From Volutella citrinella (Eukaryota > Ascomycota > Sordariomycetes > Hypocreales > Nectriaceae), in the NCBI GenBank assembly GCA_034401135.1, contig JAWZSP010000001.1, positions 1 through 64,000 on the forward strand: DNA of 64,000 nt, given 5' to 3'. The notes beneath the pieces are model-generated. The model was not told the origin of the DNA, made no database searches, and worked only from the letters and a program-made list of their open reading frames with translations. This document shows positions 45,075-57,770 of this stretch, in pieces. A program made the translations under genes and the position numbers. Each line of letters begins with the position of its first letter. Position 1 is the stretch's first letter.

Positions 45075-47967
45075 TTAGATGCATCCAGTAAAGTCATCTG
45101 ACTGCAGTTGAAGAAGCGGCCATGATTGTCCTTGACTTCCCTCTAGATCCTCCCAGGTGCTAACAGATTCAATACCAGCCCAAGTCGCAGGATCACTGAT
45201 ATCCATTAGAATATCGTTCTCTGCCAAGTGCTCATCTTCCAATGAAGGCTCGGAAGCGCCCGGTTGGGTTAATGGGAAGGCACTCTTCAGATATGCGTCT
45301 AAGCCCACGCCACTGACTGTTTTGCTTTTGCCATTCGAGATATTTTTGCCCGCGGCATAGGAGAGGGATTTTGCATAGAAGGGTTGAGAGGTGGAAAAGC
45401 TGGAACGCGAGGTACTTAGGCTAAGAGATCTCGGCCTGGTTAGACGATCAGAGCAAAGCCGCATCAGCCCTTTGCAGATTTTTTCTAGTTTTCCAATTGT
45501 TGGACAATCGCTTGATATGACACTGAATCCATCGGCCACCTCCTTTAAGAGACGAAGATCGGTCATATCTCTAGTTGCAACCACATGACTGAACAGGATA
45601 AAGAATGCAGACAGTGGCGAAAAAAGGACGGACCTATGATAAGGATTAGTTGATTGGCACAATTGAGACCAAGCAGAAATCACGATACATGGTTGCGTTG
45701 CATCCATGAGATAGGAAGTACGTACCAGGTGAGTGACATCCCGAACGCTTTGGACTGTGTGCAGTGTGCCCAGGCGATATCTTGCGTCGTCTTCAGCGCC
45801 TGCAGTGCTTGCCGCGCGCTATTTATTGAATCCCCCTCGATCTGTGAAGTCAAGTGCGAAGACGAAATCAGACGATAAGCGGCGATCTTTGTCGAATAGT
45901 ACTGGAACTCCATGCCCATCCACTCTGCTTTCAAGTAGCTATCTGAATCATGAGGCGGCATCTGGGAAACCTGGAAAATGTCAACTTCGAAGTCCGTCAA
46001 ATCGATAGAAGAAGCAATATTCGTCTACTGACTTGATCAATCAACTCTTTGTTGCTCTCCATCTTTTTGATTAGTGCCAGTAGACGATGTGTCTTGTTTG
46101 TCGCAGCTGTGTCGTCCTTGTCTACCTGGACCCTCCGTTCTTTTATCAAAGAATCTATAACTTCCGCTTGCTGCAATAACACAGCATACATGATATTGGC
46201 TCCTTTGTTATTAGAGATGGGCAGGAAATCGGCGGGCTTGAAGGAGGTATCGGACAGACATGAGGGGCGGTCGAGGTTGAGCGATAACGTCTTGTCGAAG
46301 ATGTAGCAGTTGAAAATGCAAGCACGAACTTCGAGCAGGCCTCCAGCGTTCTTGGTAGCGGCTAGGGCGTGGTGACCACCAATAGCCATATATGTACGGC
46401 AAGCAGCTGAGTTCAAGAGCCAACACTTGTCGATATCACCGTGATTCAGATATAACATAACCTGGAGAAAGGAGGAGGGCGTCAGTATCAAAGATAGACA
46501 AGCTACATGCTTTCAAAACTTGTGGATTTGGAACAAGGTCTACTTACGCCGGATATTAAAGCTTGCAGTAGGGTAACGGACGGCGCTGCCAGAAAGCTTA
46601 GGTGATTGAGTGCGGTTATTGCGCTCTCGAAATACCTGTCCCGAGAGCCTCCCAGGTGCCAGGCCAGGACGGCAGTTTCCTCGTCCGACTCGAGGGCTGT
46701 TAGGATCAAATGGATGAAGAAGTTGACGCAGATGATGAATTCGACTCGCTCCTGTCCGTGGACGGTATTATTAATGAGGGCGAGGCCCATGCCTTCTATC
46801 GTAGCGCTGGATAGGTGTAGCCCAATGTTTAGATGAAACTGAGTGGCTTCACTGCAAGCATCTAGACCTATAATCGCCAACAGTCAGCGAGGACTCTACG
46901 AGGTGCAGTAGATGTGGTGAAAACGTACCACCCAGTGCTATGTAGAAAAATTCTTTTGAAGGATACAGGCTTTCTGAGTAGAGATCGAATGGTTCTATCT
47001 GCTCGCCAGCGTAGGTGTCGCTGGATGGTAGTGATTTCATCCTCTGGGTGAGATCGAGGCCCGAGGTGAGCAGCCATCTCGTACCGTGGTTTGCGTCCGG
47101 TCCCAGTTTGCCCAGCTCTAGCTCGAGATAGGTGAGGATCTGCCTTATGATAGGATCTGTGGAGTCAAGCTCATTCGCGATGTCGTCTTGCGGAGTAGCC
47201 TGCTCGACAGGGTCGTCAAGGAAGTTGAGGAGGGCTGCGTCCTGTGCTTGATAGCCCGACAGGTTCGTCGACGGACGACGTTCCCGATGCGGAGACTCCC
47301 GTTGATCGGAAGAGACGTGAATTCTGGATTTGGGAGAGGTGAGTCTTGCGGGATCGGCAGAGGAGGACCGGTTGCTCGCTGTCGAGGTTGAGTGGGCGGG
47401 TCCTGACTGGAATTCTTTTGGATCCGCGGTTATGGCTTCTTCCAGATGCACCAGTCTTTGCATGAGGATTTGGAACTTCTCGTCGCTAGAGTACATCATC
47501 CGTTAGCACAGGAGTCCGTACCACATTGAGCTGTGTGATGCCGTACTTGAGCGAGTTCACGTTGGACGGTCGCGGATGACGAGGTCGGTCCCGCCTGCAC
47601 TGGACGGCATTGTTGCGGCACATGACGCAGGGGTCGCGACGGTCGCATTTGACCTATAATTCGGCTCCGTTAGCACAATTAGTCCAGCGAATGCTACGGG
47701 AGGAGCAGAATCTCGAGAGCCTGGGGCTAGAGAGTGACGGAGTGTGCGAGTGAGTCGGCTACCAGGCCAGGTCGGGGAATGGAGAGGACGAGAGAAGGCG
47801 AATTGGCAAAGAACGGGCGAGGGCAAGCAGCAGAGACCTTTTTGGAGTGGCACCAATCGCACTGGATCACAATTCGGTCAGTTCAAAGGCAGCACAGCAC
47901 ACGCGTGAGGTAGCTAGCCGGGGCTGCTTGGACTGTTACTTACGGCGCGCAGCGTGCGTGGATGCAT
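45075..47967 (-). CDS. Zn2Cys6 transcription factor B (paralog of A)
   Basis: Eight exons (47967-47944, 47861-47838, 47653-47547, 47485-46929, 46867-46548, 46461-46033, 45970-45726, 45633-45075) give 754 aa. The zinc cluster (Cys 9, 12, 19, 25, 28, 35: CDWCHSKKVKC then CVMC) is assembled from three tiny exons. The donor after the second (GTCTCT) is non-standard, but the position equals that in regulator A, which supports it. The coiled-coil (ILMQRLVHLEEAI) and the middle domain match regulator A. The C-terminus is Ser-rich and acidic (SDPATWAGIESVSTWEDLEG), like an activation domain. It lies tail to tail with A, as an inverted duplicate. Probable role: nuclear activator of neighbouring genes. 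Confidence 0.82.
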
Positions 47968-48943
47968 GATGTCGATGTCGATGGCAATGGCAATGGCGGC
48001 TGTGGCCAGGCTGAGGGCGTGCTGACGACAAGCTGATGGCTACACGAAGGCAACGATCATGGGCTGCTGCTGGACAAGGACAGAGCGTTTCTGCTCGTTT
48101 GGATGCCGAGAAGGAGAGGGGCGAGCTACGGGGCAGAGAGGGGGCGAGAGGATCCGGCGGTGGATGGGCTATCTACACGGGGAGCCGCCGGTGGGACGTG
48201 TTTAAATTGTATTCAATACTGGTTAGTAGTGAGGGTGGCGGCCCTTCCCCGCACAACCCATCCCACGTTATCCCCTGTCTGGTATCTGAGATTCGACCGG
48301 GGCCTGCCATGGCATGCCTGTGTCGGGGCCTCCATTCTTATCTGGCTACGGGCGCCGCCTAATTATCGCCTATGTCTTCTTCCTCAGCCTCCACACCGAG
48401 GCCCCCAGCAAGTGCGTGCCCAGACGGGTCCACTGGCAACATTGCGAATGCCTGCTAACCCGGCGGGTTTGCTCAGCGAGGCTGATACGGAGCAGTCAGT
48501 CTGCTCACTGCTCTCTCCGAGGTTTGAGCGGCGAGTCACGTTTGCGGGGGGGGGGGGGGGGCTTGCCGCTAATGACGCTAATGGCGAAGGGTGACGATGC
48601 TGCCCCCGGTTGCCGAATGCCGATACTGACCGACCTTGGTGTTGGGTAAGGGAGGTAGGTACCTTACGTTGTGCCGTCTCGGGGTCGCTGCAGCAGCCAG
48701 CCAAGGGTGCTGGGCAATGGCTCCAGGGCTGGCTAGTGCAGCTACAGCAGTGGCCAGGCCCAGCACAGCTCCCCGGCATGACCGCCACCCACGCGACGTA
48801 GCGGGACTCGGGTCGTGGGGACGCCGGCTTCCGATCGATGCATATACCTACCAGCGATCTGGAGGCGAGGTCAACAGCATACCTCCAGCGCCTCTGCCAA
48901 CGCCTCTGCCAACGCCTCCATGGACAAATGATTGCCGGGTACG
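47968..48943. promoter_or_regulatory. Divergent promoter, regulators B and C
   Basis: About 975 bp between the starts of two Zn2Cys6 genes. It is GC-rich and contains a run of 16 G at 48546-48561 and a CTGCAACAGCC-type repeat region. A 265-codon minus-strand frame across it (48384-49181) has no protein-like features and overlaps the zinc cluster of regulator C, so it was not called. Confidence 0.4.
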
Positions 48944-51391
48944 ATGCCAGCGTCCGTAGCCAATGGGCTGTCTCAGCCCCGGTCCGACCCTGAAACCTCG
49001 GGCGGGCCAGCCAAGAAGCGGCACAGAATCCATACTGCCTGTCGGTCTTGCCAGGCCCAGAAGACGCGCTGCGATGGTAGCCGCCCGGCGTGTTCTCGAT
49101 GCTGCCAGCGCGGAGTCGCGGACAAATGTGTCTATGACAGCGCCTCGGTTTCCACTCACGGGTTTGGTTAACTCGGAGCATGGCGTCGCAGAGTCATGGT
49201 GCTGACCTTGTTCAGGTCTTTTGCCTCGTTAGAGCAGCGAATCGACCGCCTCGAGCGCACCAGCGCAGCCAGTGTATTGTCAGATTATTCATGCGTGTCT
49301 TATTCTCAAGAACAGCATCACCATGCACCTCTCTTCCCGCAGACCAAGTCACCAGTGAGAAGAGAACTCCAAGCTCAGGGCCCGGTAGACCCACGGTTCC
49401 CTGCCGAGGGACTGAGCCCCCGGGCCTTCCGTGCAGGCTCAAAAGCACGAACCCCAGACGATGTTGACGGATTAGCCACCGTCTCTTCAAACGACGACTC
49501 CGAGCGGCTGTATGGCCCTTCATCAACCGTCGCCTTTGTGCGCACGATACAGTACAGCGAGGACGAAAAGATCTCTGCTATTGGCACCGAGGCGGTGCCG
49601 CCACAGAATGCCTCCAAACAACCCACACAAATCTCACAACTCGAAAAGACTCGCGAATCCAACCAGTTGAACGCCGTCTATCCCCAGCGTGGAGTAGCTG
49701 ACGACTATCTTGGATGCTACTGGCAATATATCCACCCAATCTTCCCTGTGATCCACATGACAGCCTTCATGGAGCAGTACGAGGCCTTCTGGGCAAGCCG
49801 CCAACCCACAAAAGTACAAGACGAGGAATCGGAAATCGAAGAGGTGGTGTTTTCTGCCACCTTGAATGTCATGCTCGCCCTCGGTTCTCAGTTCAGTTCG
49901 CTCATCCCCGTGTCCCATAGGCCCAACGCCGGCAAAGAGTTATACGAGCGTTCGCGGACCCTGTTCAACTTTGAGATCCTGGACTCGTCGTCGCTGAAGC
50001 TTGTGCAGATGCTGCTTGTGAATGGCATCTATCTGCAACTAACACGAAGTGCGAATCGATGCTGGAACGTGATTGGTCTTGCAATTCGTGCGGCGCAGAG
50101 CATTGGCTTACACATGGAGTCGAAGCAAAACAATCAGATAGACAGAGAAATGCGTCGGAGAGTATGGCACTGTTGCTATGTCCTGGACAAGTACGTTATC
50201 TACTGTTTCTATAACTGTATTGCTATTGACACGTCAAGACTGCTAAGCATGACTTTTGGACGGCCCACGATGATCTCCCACAAAGGAAATACTGCGCTCC
50301 CATCCTTGATCGATGATGAGTATCTGGATGCGAGCGGCGAAGGGGCGCAACCCGATTCACTACCTTCGCGAATGGGCCTCCTGGCTTGCTCGTCGCAGTT
50401 GTCTGACATACTGCATGAAGTCCTTGCCACATCAGTCACGGCAAGAAACATTTCGTACCACAAGGATTGCAATGAATCTGAGCCGAGAGCTCAACTCCAA
50501 GACTTCCTATCAGAAGTCATGAAACTAAACAGGCGACTGGATAGCTTCTCCAGCACGATACCAGAGTATCTACGCGTGGCGATTCAGTCACCTGATGCCC
50601 CTATTCGGGCGAATGGGACAGTCATGCTTCAGGCCGAGGTTCTGCATTGCAGGTCGGGTTGAGTCATCAATTGGATTACTAAATTGGTGCTAATTACCTT
50701 GTGCAGGTTTCTCTACACACGGCTCCTACTTCTGCGCCCTCTTCTACTGCTGGGAATGAACCGCCCTGTAGCGGAGCTTATGGAGGGAGCCGGCAGTCTA
50801 GATGGCGAGCTTGTCAGAAAATGCTGCAAGACTTGCATCGACATGGCCTGTCAGCTCATTGAGAGCATCCACCGAAATCTCCAGAGCAACTACAAAAGCC
50901 CTGCATGGCATTCGGTGTACTGTGCGTTAAGAATGCAACCAGAGAGGGCACTCGCAGAGTACTAACAATCTCTAGTTACTTTTGGCGCCTGCATTGTCTT
51001 CCTCGCTGGTCTCAAGTGTCCAGCGGTAGACACTCAATCAATGACGGACTCTTTCGAAATGTATTGGACTTACTGCTTGAATATTTTTAATCATTACAAG
51101 GAGCAAATTCCGTCAGCCATGCAAGCCATCGAAGTTCTGCAGGATGTCCGAACCAAGGTTGGAACCTTGAAATGGCCAGGTATGTAAGAAGAACACACAG
51201 CGAGGATAGATTACTGACTACCTTGAGAAGGCAGCGACACAGTACCCGGGGACTGGCTGCCCCTAACAGAAATATTCCAGGCCGCCGGGGCGTCAACATC
51301 ACGGGGCGGAGATGGCACAGGAACGGAAGTTGCACCAGGGGCGTGGTTGGGCCAGGATTTAATCAACTTTGACTGGTTTGAGATTACGTAG
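48944..51391 (+). CDS. Zn2Cys6 transcription factor C
   Basis: Six exons (48944-49161, 49216-50190, 50239-50652, 50707-50921, 50976-51179, 51231-51391) give 728 aa. The zinc cluster spans residues ~33-62 (ACRSCQAQKTRCDG, CSRCCQRG, then a Cys nine residues on). A coiled coil (FASLEQRIDRLER) follows after the first intron. The fungal-specific middle domain is complete, with the landmark RRRVWHCCYVLD and, after splicing, LLSMTFGRP. The C-terminal end is Gly/Trp-rich (WLGQDLINFDWFE), typical of activation tails. The first intron has a weak donor (GTTTGG). It ends 45 bp from the convergent 3' end of the salicylate-hydroxylase-like gene, so the two are physically close but read in opposite directions. 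Confidence 0.85.
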
Positions 51392-51436
51392 CATTCCAAC
51401 TGTCTAACGGCTGTAGAAGTTCGAAGCTTTATGTAT

Positions 51437-52859
51437 CTATATCCTAGAATGAAGCCGCTGCAACTCCTCTACGGCCTCATCACACATTGCCTCAACGTCC
51501 ACATCTGCAATAGCCGCGTTTCTTGCGTTAATCTCGGCCTCAATCAAATCGAAATTGCTGCCGATGCCCTTGGCCCGCCACTCGTAGCAATCGCCGATCC
51601 ATCGACTGCTCTGAACCAGCCAATGGCCACGCTCCCTTCGGCATGTATCAAATGTCGCAAAGACGCGCTCGAGGTCGTGTCTCGACTGGACTGATTCATG
51701 TTCGAGGAGGTGAGCAAGGACGGCGCTGTCCTCTATGCAGAAGCCGGCGCCAGCACCATGATGCGGCGCCGTGGCATGAGCTGCATCGCCAAGAATACAG
51801 ACGCGGCCCTTGTAGAAGGAGGGAACTGGGTGATCACCAAGGTCAAAGATGGCCCACTGCCAGATGTGATCAGTTCACTTCACATAGCCAACGAGTATGC
51901 AAGAGCGACTTACGATAGGGAGCTCCGACTGAGTTAGCTGCAGCAGACTCAGAACATCTTGGCCAAAACCGGCGAAATCCGCCAAGGCATCGCTGCGGTT
52001 ACCGATTCTCACCAGCTGTGAGTAGTCACTCCAGTCGTCCTCCTGGGTACGGAATGCAACAATGTTGAGGGTTTTGCCATGATTCACAGGAAACGTGAGA
52101 ACGTGTCCGTTCGGTCCGAGCTGAGTAACTCCTAGTTAGCTGTATGCTTCCAGAAGGCTTGGGAGAGTTTCCACTGACATGCATGCAGGCGTTCTCGGCT
52201 CGCTCTCGACCAATTGCCTCGATTGCTTGTTCCATGGGAACCAGGCCTCGATACGCATACTTATGGCTGTAACTGGGCCATGCGGATGGGTGACTCGTCC
52301 CTACGATGACTTGGCGAACCACCGACTTGATTCCATCGCAGCCCACGATGGCATCGGCATCGGCCGTGGTGCCATCCACAAAGTGCATCGTCATCAAACC
52401 ATTGGTCTTGTTCTCGGTAATGTCCTTGAGGCTCTTGCCAAACTCGGCTATGTTGCTTGGTAGCAGTTTGACCAGTTCGTCCAGATAATGTGCCCGATGT
52501 ACTGCATTCTGGCCAAGATCGTTCAGTATCGAGAAGAACCTCGCCTCTTGCTGGCTTCTCGCGGTGCCGTCAATGAAATCGAACCAAACCTTCTGCTTCA
52601 ACTCCCATCCATTTCGAGTGCAACATCGCTCAAAGGCGTCAAATATGCCCGGGTGGCAGTGCCTCATAGCCTGGACGGCATTGGGAGTGAAGGAAACGCC
52701 AGCTCCAATCTCTCCAAACTTCTCCGCCCGTTCGTATAGTCGTACAGGGATGTTGCGATGATAAAGAGCAATCGCGAGTGTTAACCCGGCGATGCCTCCC
52801 CCGACGATGGCGATGTTGAACTGCGTCTGCGCACCCATTGGGAAGTCGGACGGATTCAT
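51437..52859 (-). CDS. FAD monooxygenase, salicylate-hydroxylase-like
   Basis: Exons 52859-52179, 52120-51914 and 51856-51437 join in phase into 435 aa, the usual size for class A aromatic hydroxylases. Motifs are the FAD Rossmann loop IAIVGGGIAGLTLA (residues ~17-30), the DG motif VGCDGIKSVVR, and the second FAD motif GDAAHATAPHHGAGAGFC, which only appears after splicing the third exon. The first FAD loop is followed by an Arg/Glu (LYERAEKFGEIGAG). Such enzymes use NADH and O2 to hydroxylate a phenolic acid, as in salicylate to catechol. The substrate could also be a related hydroxybenzoate. It has no N-terminal signal and should be cytosolic. Its promoter is shared with regulator D. Confidence 0.87.
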
Positions 52860-53765
52860 TTAAAGTCTCCTGGGGAAGGCGATTATTGTCTATGTGGTGG
52901 TCTACAAGGGCTATACACAAAGGTCATCGACAATGATAGTGCTAATATATGTTTCTGATATGTGAGATCCCAACCCGCGGCCCGCTTTGCAATGATTAGC
53001 CGTGTTCCCAACCGCGTTCCCCGCCTGTTGCTTGTGGGGCCGGCTGACTTTCGGGGTTAAGCTGGATATCCCGGAGAAGTTCAGTTGGTCTTCCAGAGCC
53101 TCAGAAGCCTACAGCAGCAACGCTAATAACGAAGATGCAATTTTTTTTTTTTTGACTGGATGCGCCTTGAACGTCGCGCGACGTCTGTGCTGAACGCTGT
53201 ACTAATCCCGGCGTTTGCTAGCGGATAGCGCCCGAGACAATCTGATCAAGGCCTACAGCCGGGCACTCTCCCCGAAGATGTTGAGCTTCTGGTCCAATCA
53301 ACGCCGGCCATCGAAAGACATGATGAAATGCGGGGTGTTCTACTTAGCGCTGCACCTCACTGCATCTTGCTCCGATCACCCACCCGTCATCCGCATTCTT
53401 CGTAACCTCAGTGGGTGAACGTGACGCGGGGTCGTCAGCCGGAGTAGCACGGAACTTCCGGTTTCTCGGAACCCGAAGAGCGCCACCGCAGTTGGGCCTA
53501 TTACTCAAGAGGCAAGGCTTCCCCGGACCCCGCTCTCACTAAAGCAAAGGAGGGTGAAGAGGCTTGGCGGGGAAGCAAGCGATGGTGGGGAGCGAGAACA
53601 AGGCTTGTCATGCCAGATGGGCTTTGGTTTTATTGCTTGCTGCCGGCGGCATTCGGCACCAAGTCCACCAAGCTTTGCCGCAATCCTCATGGTACTCAGG
53701 ATCATCTCGTTGCCCCGAAAAGTTGCGGGTTGAAGACCGTGTCACTCTTTATTCCACATCACGAC
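52860..53765. promoter_or_regulatory. Divergent promoter, hydroxylase / regulator D
   Basis: About 900 bp. It contains TTTCGGGGTT at 53049-53058, several CGG triplets, and the inverted repeat CTTCCGGTT-N6-AACCCGAAG at 53455-53478, a near copy of the one in the dioxygenase promoter at 34692. Confidence 0.45.
53455..53478. promoter_or_regulatory. Inverted repeat, candidate operator
   Basis: Arms CTTCCGGTT and AACCCGAAG are reverse complements with one mismatch and 6 bp between them. The outer 8 bp of the right arm (ACCCGAAG) equal the right arm at 34706-34713. Confidence 0.4.
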
Positions 53766-56134
53766 ATGTCACCACCATCCTCCGAATCATTGCCGCCACG
53801 GCTGGGCACCTGCAGCTCATGTCGTCGCAGGAAGGTCAAGTGCGACCGGAAGCGGCCATGCAACCATTGCATCAAAGGAAACGTGGAATGTGTCTTCCCC
53901 CTGAGCATCCGAGGGACGCGCAAGGCTATGGACTCAGCCATGGCTGATCGCATGAAGCGTCTGGAGAACATGGTCGGCGCACTCAGGAGTGCTTTGGGTG
54001 AGCAGAGGGCTGGAGAGGTGCTCGATGACATGAGTCCCGGCAATCAGAATCCGGAACAAGTCGCAAGGAGAAACAACCCGAGCGACCACCAGCCTCTGAT
54101 GCCGCATGACGGTCAAAAGCGCGAAGTGAGCAATGGGGATCAGTCCTCCAGACACAGCCCATGTACCAATCCTGCAACTCCCGACCAATATGTCGGTATT
54201 CTTATAACGGACGGCGGCCTCTCTCGCTATATTAACAATTCGTTCTGGGCGGTGCTCAATACGGAGGTAAGGTCTCGCCATTTCCAACAGCTGCACAGCC
54301 CATACTTACTCGCTACTTCACCAAATTAGCAGATACTAGGAGAGCCTACTCCAAGCTTAGACTCAAACTACCAAGACGATGCATCATTCCCGAGCACACC
54401 GGAAGCGGAGGAGCCTGACATCCTACTCGGAAACCACATCCGTGTCTCTCAATCTCTCAGATCTTCACATCCCTCACCAAAGCACATATCAAAGCTGTGG
54501 TCAATCTTCAAAGAAGCTGTTGATCCAGTTTGCAAGATCCTACATATTCCAACCACCGAGCCCTTAATTATCGAAGCCATTGAAAATCTGGGCAGCATTT
54601 CTCGGGCTACTGAGGTGCTACTCTTTGCTATGTACTATGGCGCTGTCATCAGCCAAGGCAGAAGCGAGTGCCTGGAGTATTTTCAGGAGGAACGCGATGT
54701 CCTCGTTGCTCGATACCGAGCAGGTGTCGAGAGAAAGCTAGTGCAGGCCCGGTATACACAAACGGATGATTTGCTGGTCCTGCAAGCCTATATTATCTAC
54801 TTATCCATGCTACGTCGTGAAGATGTAGAGACGATGTGGCTGCTCTTGGGGTTTGCCATGAGGCTGCTGCAGAAACAGGGAATGCATCGTGACGGCAGGA
54901 AGCTGAACCTGTCGATTTTTGAGTCGGAAATGAGAAGGCGGCTGTGGTGGCATCTCTGCTCACTCGATGCCCCATCTACCGAGCATCACGCTCGTGATCC
55001 GACTGTGTATGTCCTAATCTTGAAGTCACTCTCACCCAGGCTTCTTTGTCTGACTTGGTATCTGTTTATCCCAGCTAACACTTCCCTAGGGTCACGACGT
55101 TTTTCGACACTGAAGTGCCAGCCAATGTTGAGGACACTGCTCTTGACCCCAACATGCGCGACGAACCTATCAGTTGCACTTCATTCACTACAATGACATT
55201 TTGCGCCGTTCTTTACGAATATGTGGGTATGTGGCGCGACATGTTCGACAAGAGTCGCATCGCCAGCGGGACGGATAAACCATATCATTCTCTAGACGAG
55301 AACGAGAAGCAGGCTTGGTTTGATGGGATTCGATCACGAGTCACCGGCCAGTACCTACAATTATGCTCCCCTACACAGTCTTTACCGTGGACGGTGAGCA
55401 TGTTTGCAAAGTTGATCATGTGCAAGATGAGTCTTTATTTGTGTGATCCATTCGTGGCACCAGGAGACTTGCCGGGAGAAAGAAGGGAAGCGCTTTATCA
55501 TGAAGCACTACGAGCGATAGAGTGCTCATATGAACTACGCACTTCACCAAAGTCCAAGGTTTGGGCGTGGCTGTTCAACTCATACGTTCCCTGGCAGGCA
55601 CTAGCGTTTGTCCTGGATGAACTGGGACGCCCTGAACGCGCCACCGGCAAGAACGTGGAGCAGGCGTGGCGAGACGTTGAAAAGTCTATGGTACTTCGGT
55701 GGGAGTCACCAGCCGAGTCTTTCGACGGAGACACCGGTCAATGGACTGTCATTCTGAAGCTTGCAGATCGTGCAAGGGCCAACAGAAGTGCAGAGATGAT
55801 GCGGCGAAGAGCGTCATTCAGTGCAAGACCCAGAAAGCACTCACAAAGCGCTGGGCAGCCCAACAACAGGCCGGCCAAAGGACCATTGAGCTTTGAGCCT
55901 TCTATTCATCTGGGAATGGACTCAGACGACGCTCTTGGTGATATTATGTGCGACTCTAACGAGGCAGTTCGCACCTCTCTGCAGAATCCGCCCCAGGCAC
56001 ACCATGATCACGAAATGCCTGGGGTGAATGGATCAGCAGCTTATCAGCTGATGGATGATCCATTCATTATCACTGACGAATACTTTGACATGACTATGGA
56101 CTTGTTGCAGTCAATAGAGAGGGAAGCTATCTAG
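53766..56134 (+). CDS. Zn2Cys6 transcription factor D
   Basis: Exons 53766-54266, 54330-55006 and 55090-56134 give 740 aa. An upstream in-frame start (53610) would add 52 residues of no character, so I chose the ATG just before the cluster. The zinc cluster is at 16-42 (CSSCRRRKVKCDRKRPCNHC). A coiled coil (ADRMKRLENMVGAL) follows, and then a long middle domain that includes EMRRRLWWHLCSLDA and the region DPTVVTTFFDTEVPANV, which is recovered only by the second splice. The C-terminus is acidic with DDPFIITDEYFDMTMDLL, an activation-domain-like end. It is divergent from the salicylate-hydroxylase-like gene and directly upstream of the FAH-family gene, so it is the best candidate for controlling those two. 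Confidence 0.87.
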
Positions 56135-56818
56135 TGATGCAATCAAGGATATGGAGGGTAGTCATAGGCTGAGTGACCAGCTCTGTAAAATACCGAAATT
56201 CCTAACGAGTAGTTGTTAAAAACTAATACATTGTACTCGTTTTATGGCTAGGTCCCCAGCTTATGTGATTCGAAACCGTCATGTGCGAAGCACCTGAAAG
56301 CGGAACACCTGGCTCGGACTTAAAATGCATCATTAGAAGTAGAGTTTATAGCATGTGGCTAGCTAAAACAGCAGCCACACTTGATCGAGATTCAAATCAG
56401 GATTGACTAACGGTGTTGTAACCCCGACAGCGTAGTAGCCTGGCATGACTGCGCAAGAAGCTGCGTGGCGTTACGTCAAGTTCGCATCGTTGTGGGGCAG
56501 CCTTCGCTTTTCAGAATCCGAAAGCCGTGAGGGTCAAAACAACGAGACCGAGTCGCGTGCCAAAAGGTCCGAGCCCCGAAACGAGCTACGAGGCATCGGC
56601 GCTAACGCCAGATGCATTGAATCTCCGGCCCGAGAGATATCCATCGAAATGTGGTAGATTTTGTTAACAGATATATGCTGATTAAGAGTACTACTAACGG
56701 TTGTTTCGTTCCACTTTTTGCACACATTACTAGCATTTGATCACCGTCGTCATCTCTGCTACATCTACTCTCAAACTACAATCAATTCATCCATTAATTT
56801 TAATTCCACTCAGCAACC
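56135..56818. other. Intergenic region upstream of the FAH gene
   Basis: 684 bp. It includes GAGCCCCGAAACG near 56571-56583, whose reverse complement (CGTTTCGGGGCTC) resembles words in the other promoters of the locus. No gene is visible; small frames are shadows. Confidence 0.45.
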
Positions 56819-57770
56819 ATGGGTTTTGAAAGATTGGTGCGATTCCTGGATGAGAACAACAAGGAGAGGTACGGGAACCTCAGGGAATACACCCCCACCG
56901 ACAAGATTGAAGGGTCCAAGGCGAAGGTGCTCACTGGAGACATTGAACATGGCTTTGAGAAGACGACTGAAATCGTAACTGTTAAGAAAGTGTGTCTATG
57001 CATTCAGAACTTGCCTAGTTGATCTTGGTACATCGGCTGATCATGAGAAATGCAGCTTCTTTGCCCTCTGGCAGATACTCCCTTGGTACTCTGCGTAGGA
57101 TTGAACTACCAGCTTCATTCCAAAGAAACAAGTGTACGTCATGACCATTTTCAAGCTCACCATGTTGAATCTAAGCTAACTTTCGCAGTTCCCCGCTCCG
57201 TCTCAGCCTGTCATCTTCGCCACTCCTGCTGATCGATTGGCTGGGCCTCATGATTCCATCGATATCCATCCAGTTGCTCAGCCAGAGCTTGACTACGAGG
57301 GAGAGCTGACTCTCGTCATCGGAAAGGACTGCAAGGACGTTTCTGAAGATGACGCCCTTGACTGTGTTTTCGGCTACACCGTAGGAAACGATATTTCTGC
57401 CCGAAACCTCCTGCCAACCGAAATCTCGGGTACGCAGATGGGCTACGCCAAGTCTTTTGACAAATTTGGTCCAATTGGCCCCATCATTGTTTCCCCTACG
57501 GTTATCCCTGATCCTCAGCAGCTTCACCTCACCACCAAGGTCAACGGAGAGATCAGGCAGGATGCCAAGACCTCGGAGATGATATGGACTGTCAAGCAAC
57601 TCATCGCACATGCGACTCAGGGGCGTACGGTTCGACGGGGTACAGTCATTATGACCGGAACTCCCAACGGTGTGGGTTGGTTTTCCAATGGATTTATCAA
57701 GGATGGGGATGTTGTTGAAGTGCACGTCGATGAGATTGGGTCCATCATCAATACTGTCAAGTTTTTGTGA
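56819..57770 (+). CDS. Fumarylacetoacetate hydrolase-family enzyme
   Basis: Exons 56819-56989, 57056-57133 and 57189-57770 give 276 aa, the length of FAH-domain C-C hydrolases and acylpyruvases. The middle exon provides the core motif CVGLNYQLHSKET, with the catalytic-type His, followed by QPVIFATP and the metal-binding Glu pair in DYEGELTLVIGK. Further landmarks are GYTVGNDISARN, a Lys in GYAKSFDKFGP and the TGTPNGVG loop. Enzymes of this family need Mg2+ or Mn2+ and hydrolyse, hydrate or decarboxylate ring-cleavage products such as fumarylpyruvate, 2-hydroxymuconate-type acids or oxopentenoates. In this locus it would act after the VOC dioxygenase. The reaction is inferred. It sits in line with and after regulator D. 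Confidence 0.85.

Noticed and set aside
48384..49181. 265-codon frame on the minus strand upstream of regulator C
   Set aside because: No domain features; it overlaps the regulator's zinc cluster and lies in GC-rich promoter DNA, where long chance frames are common.
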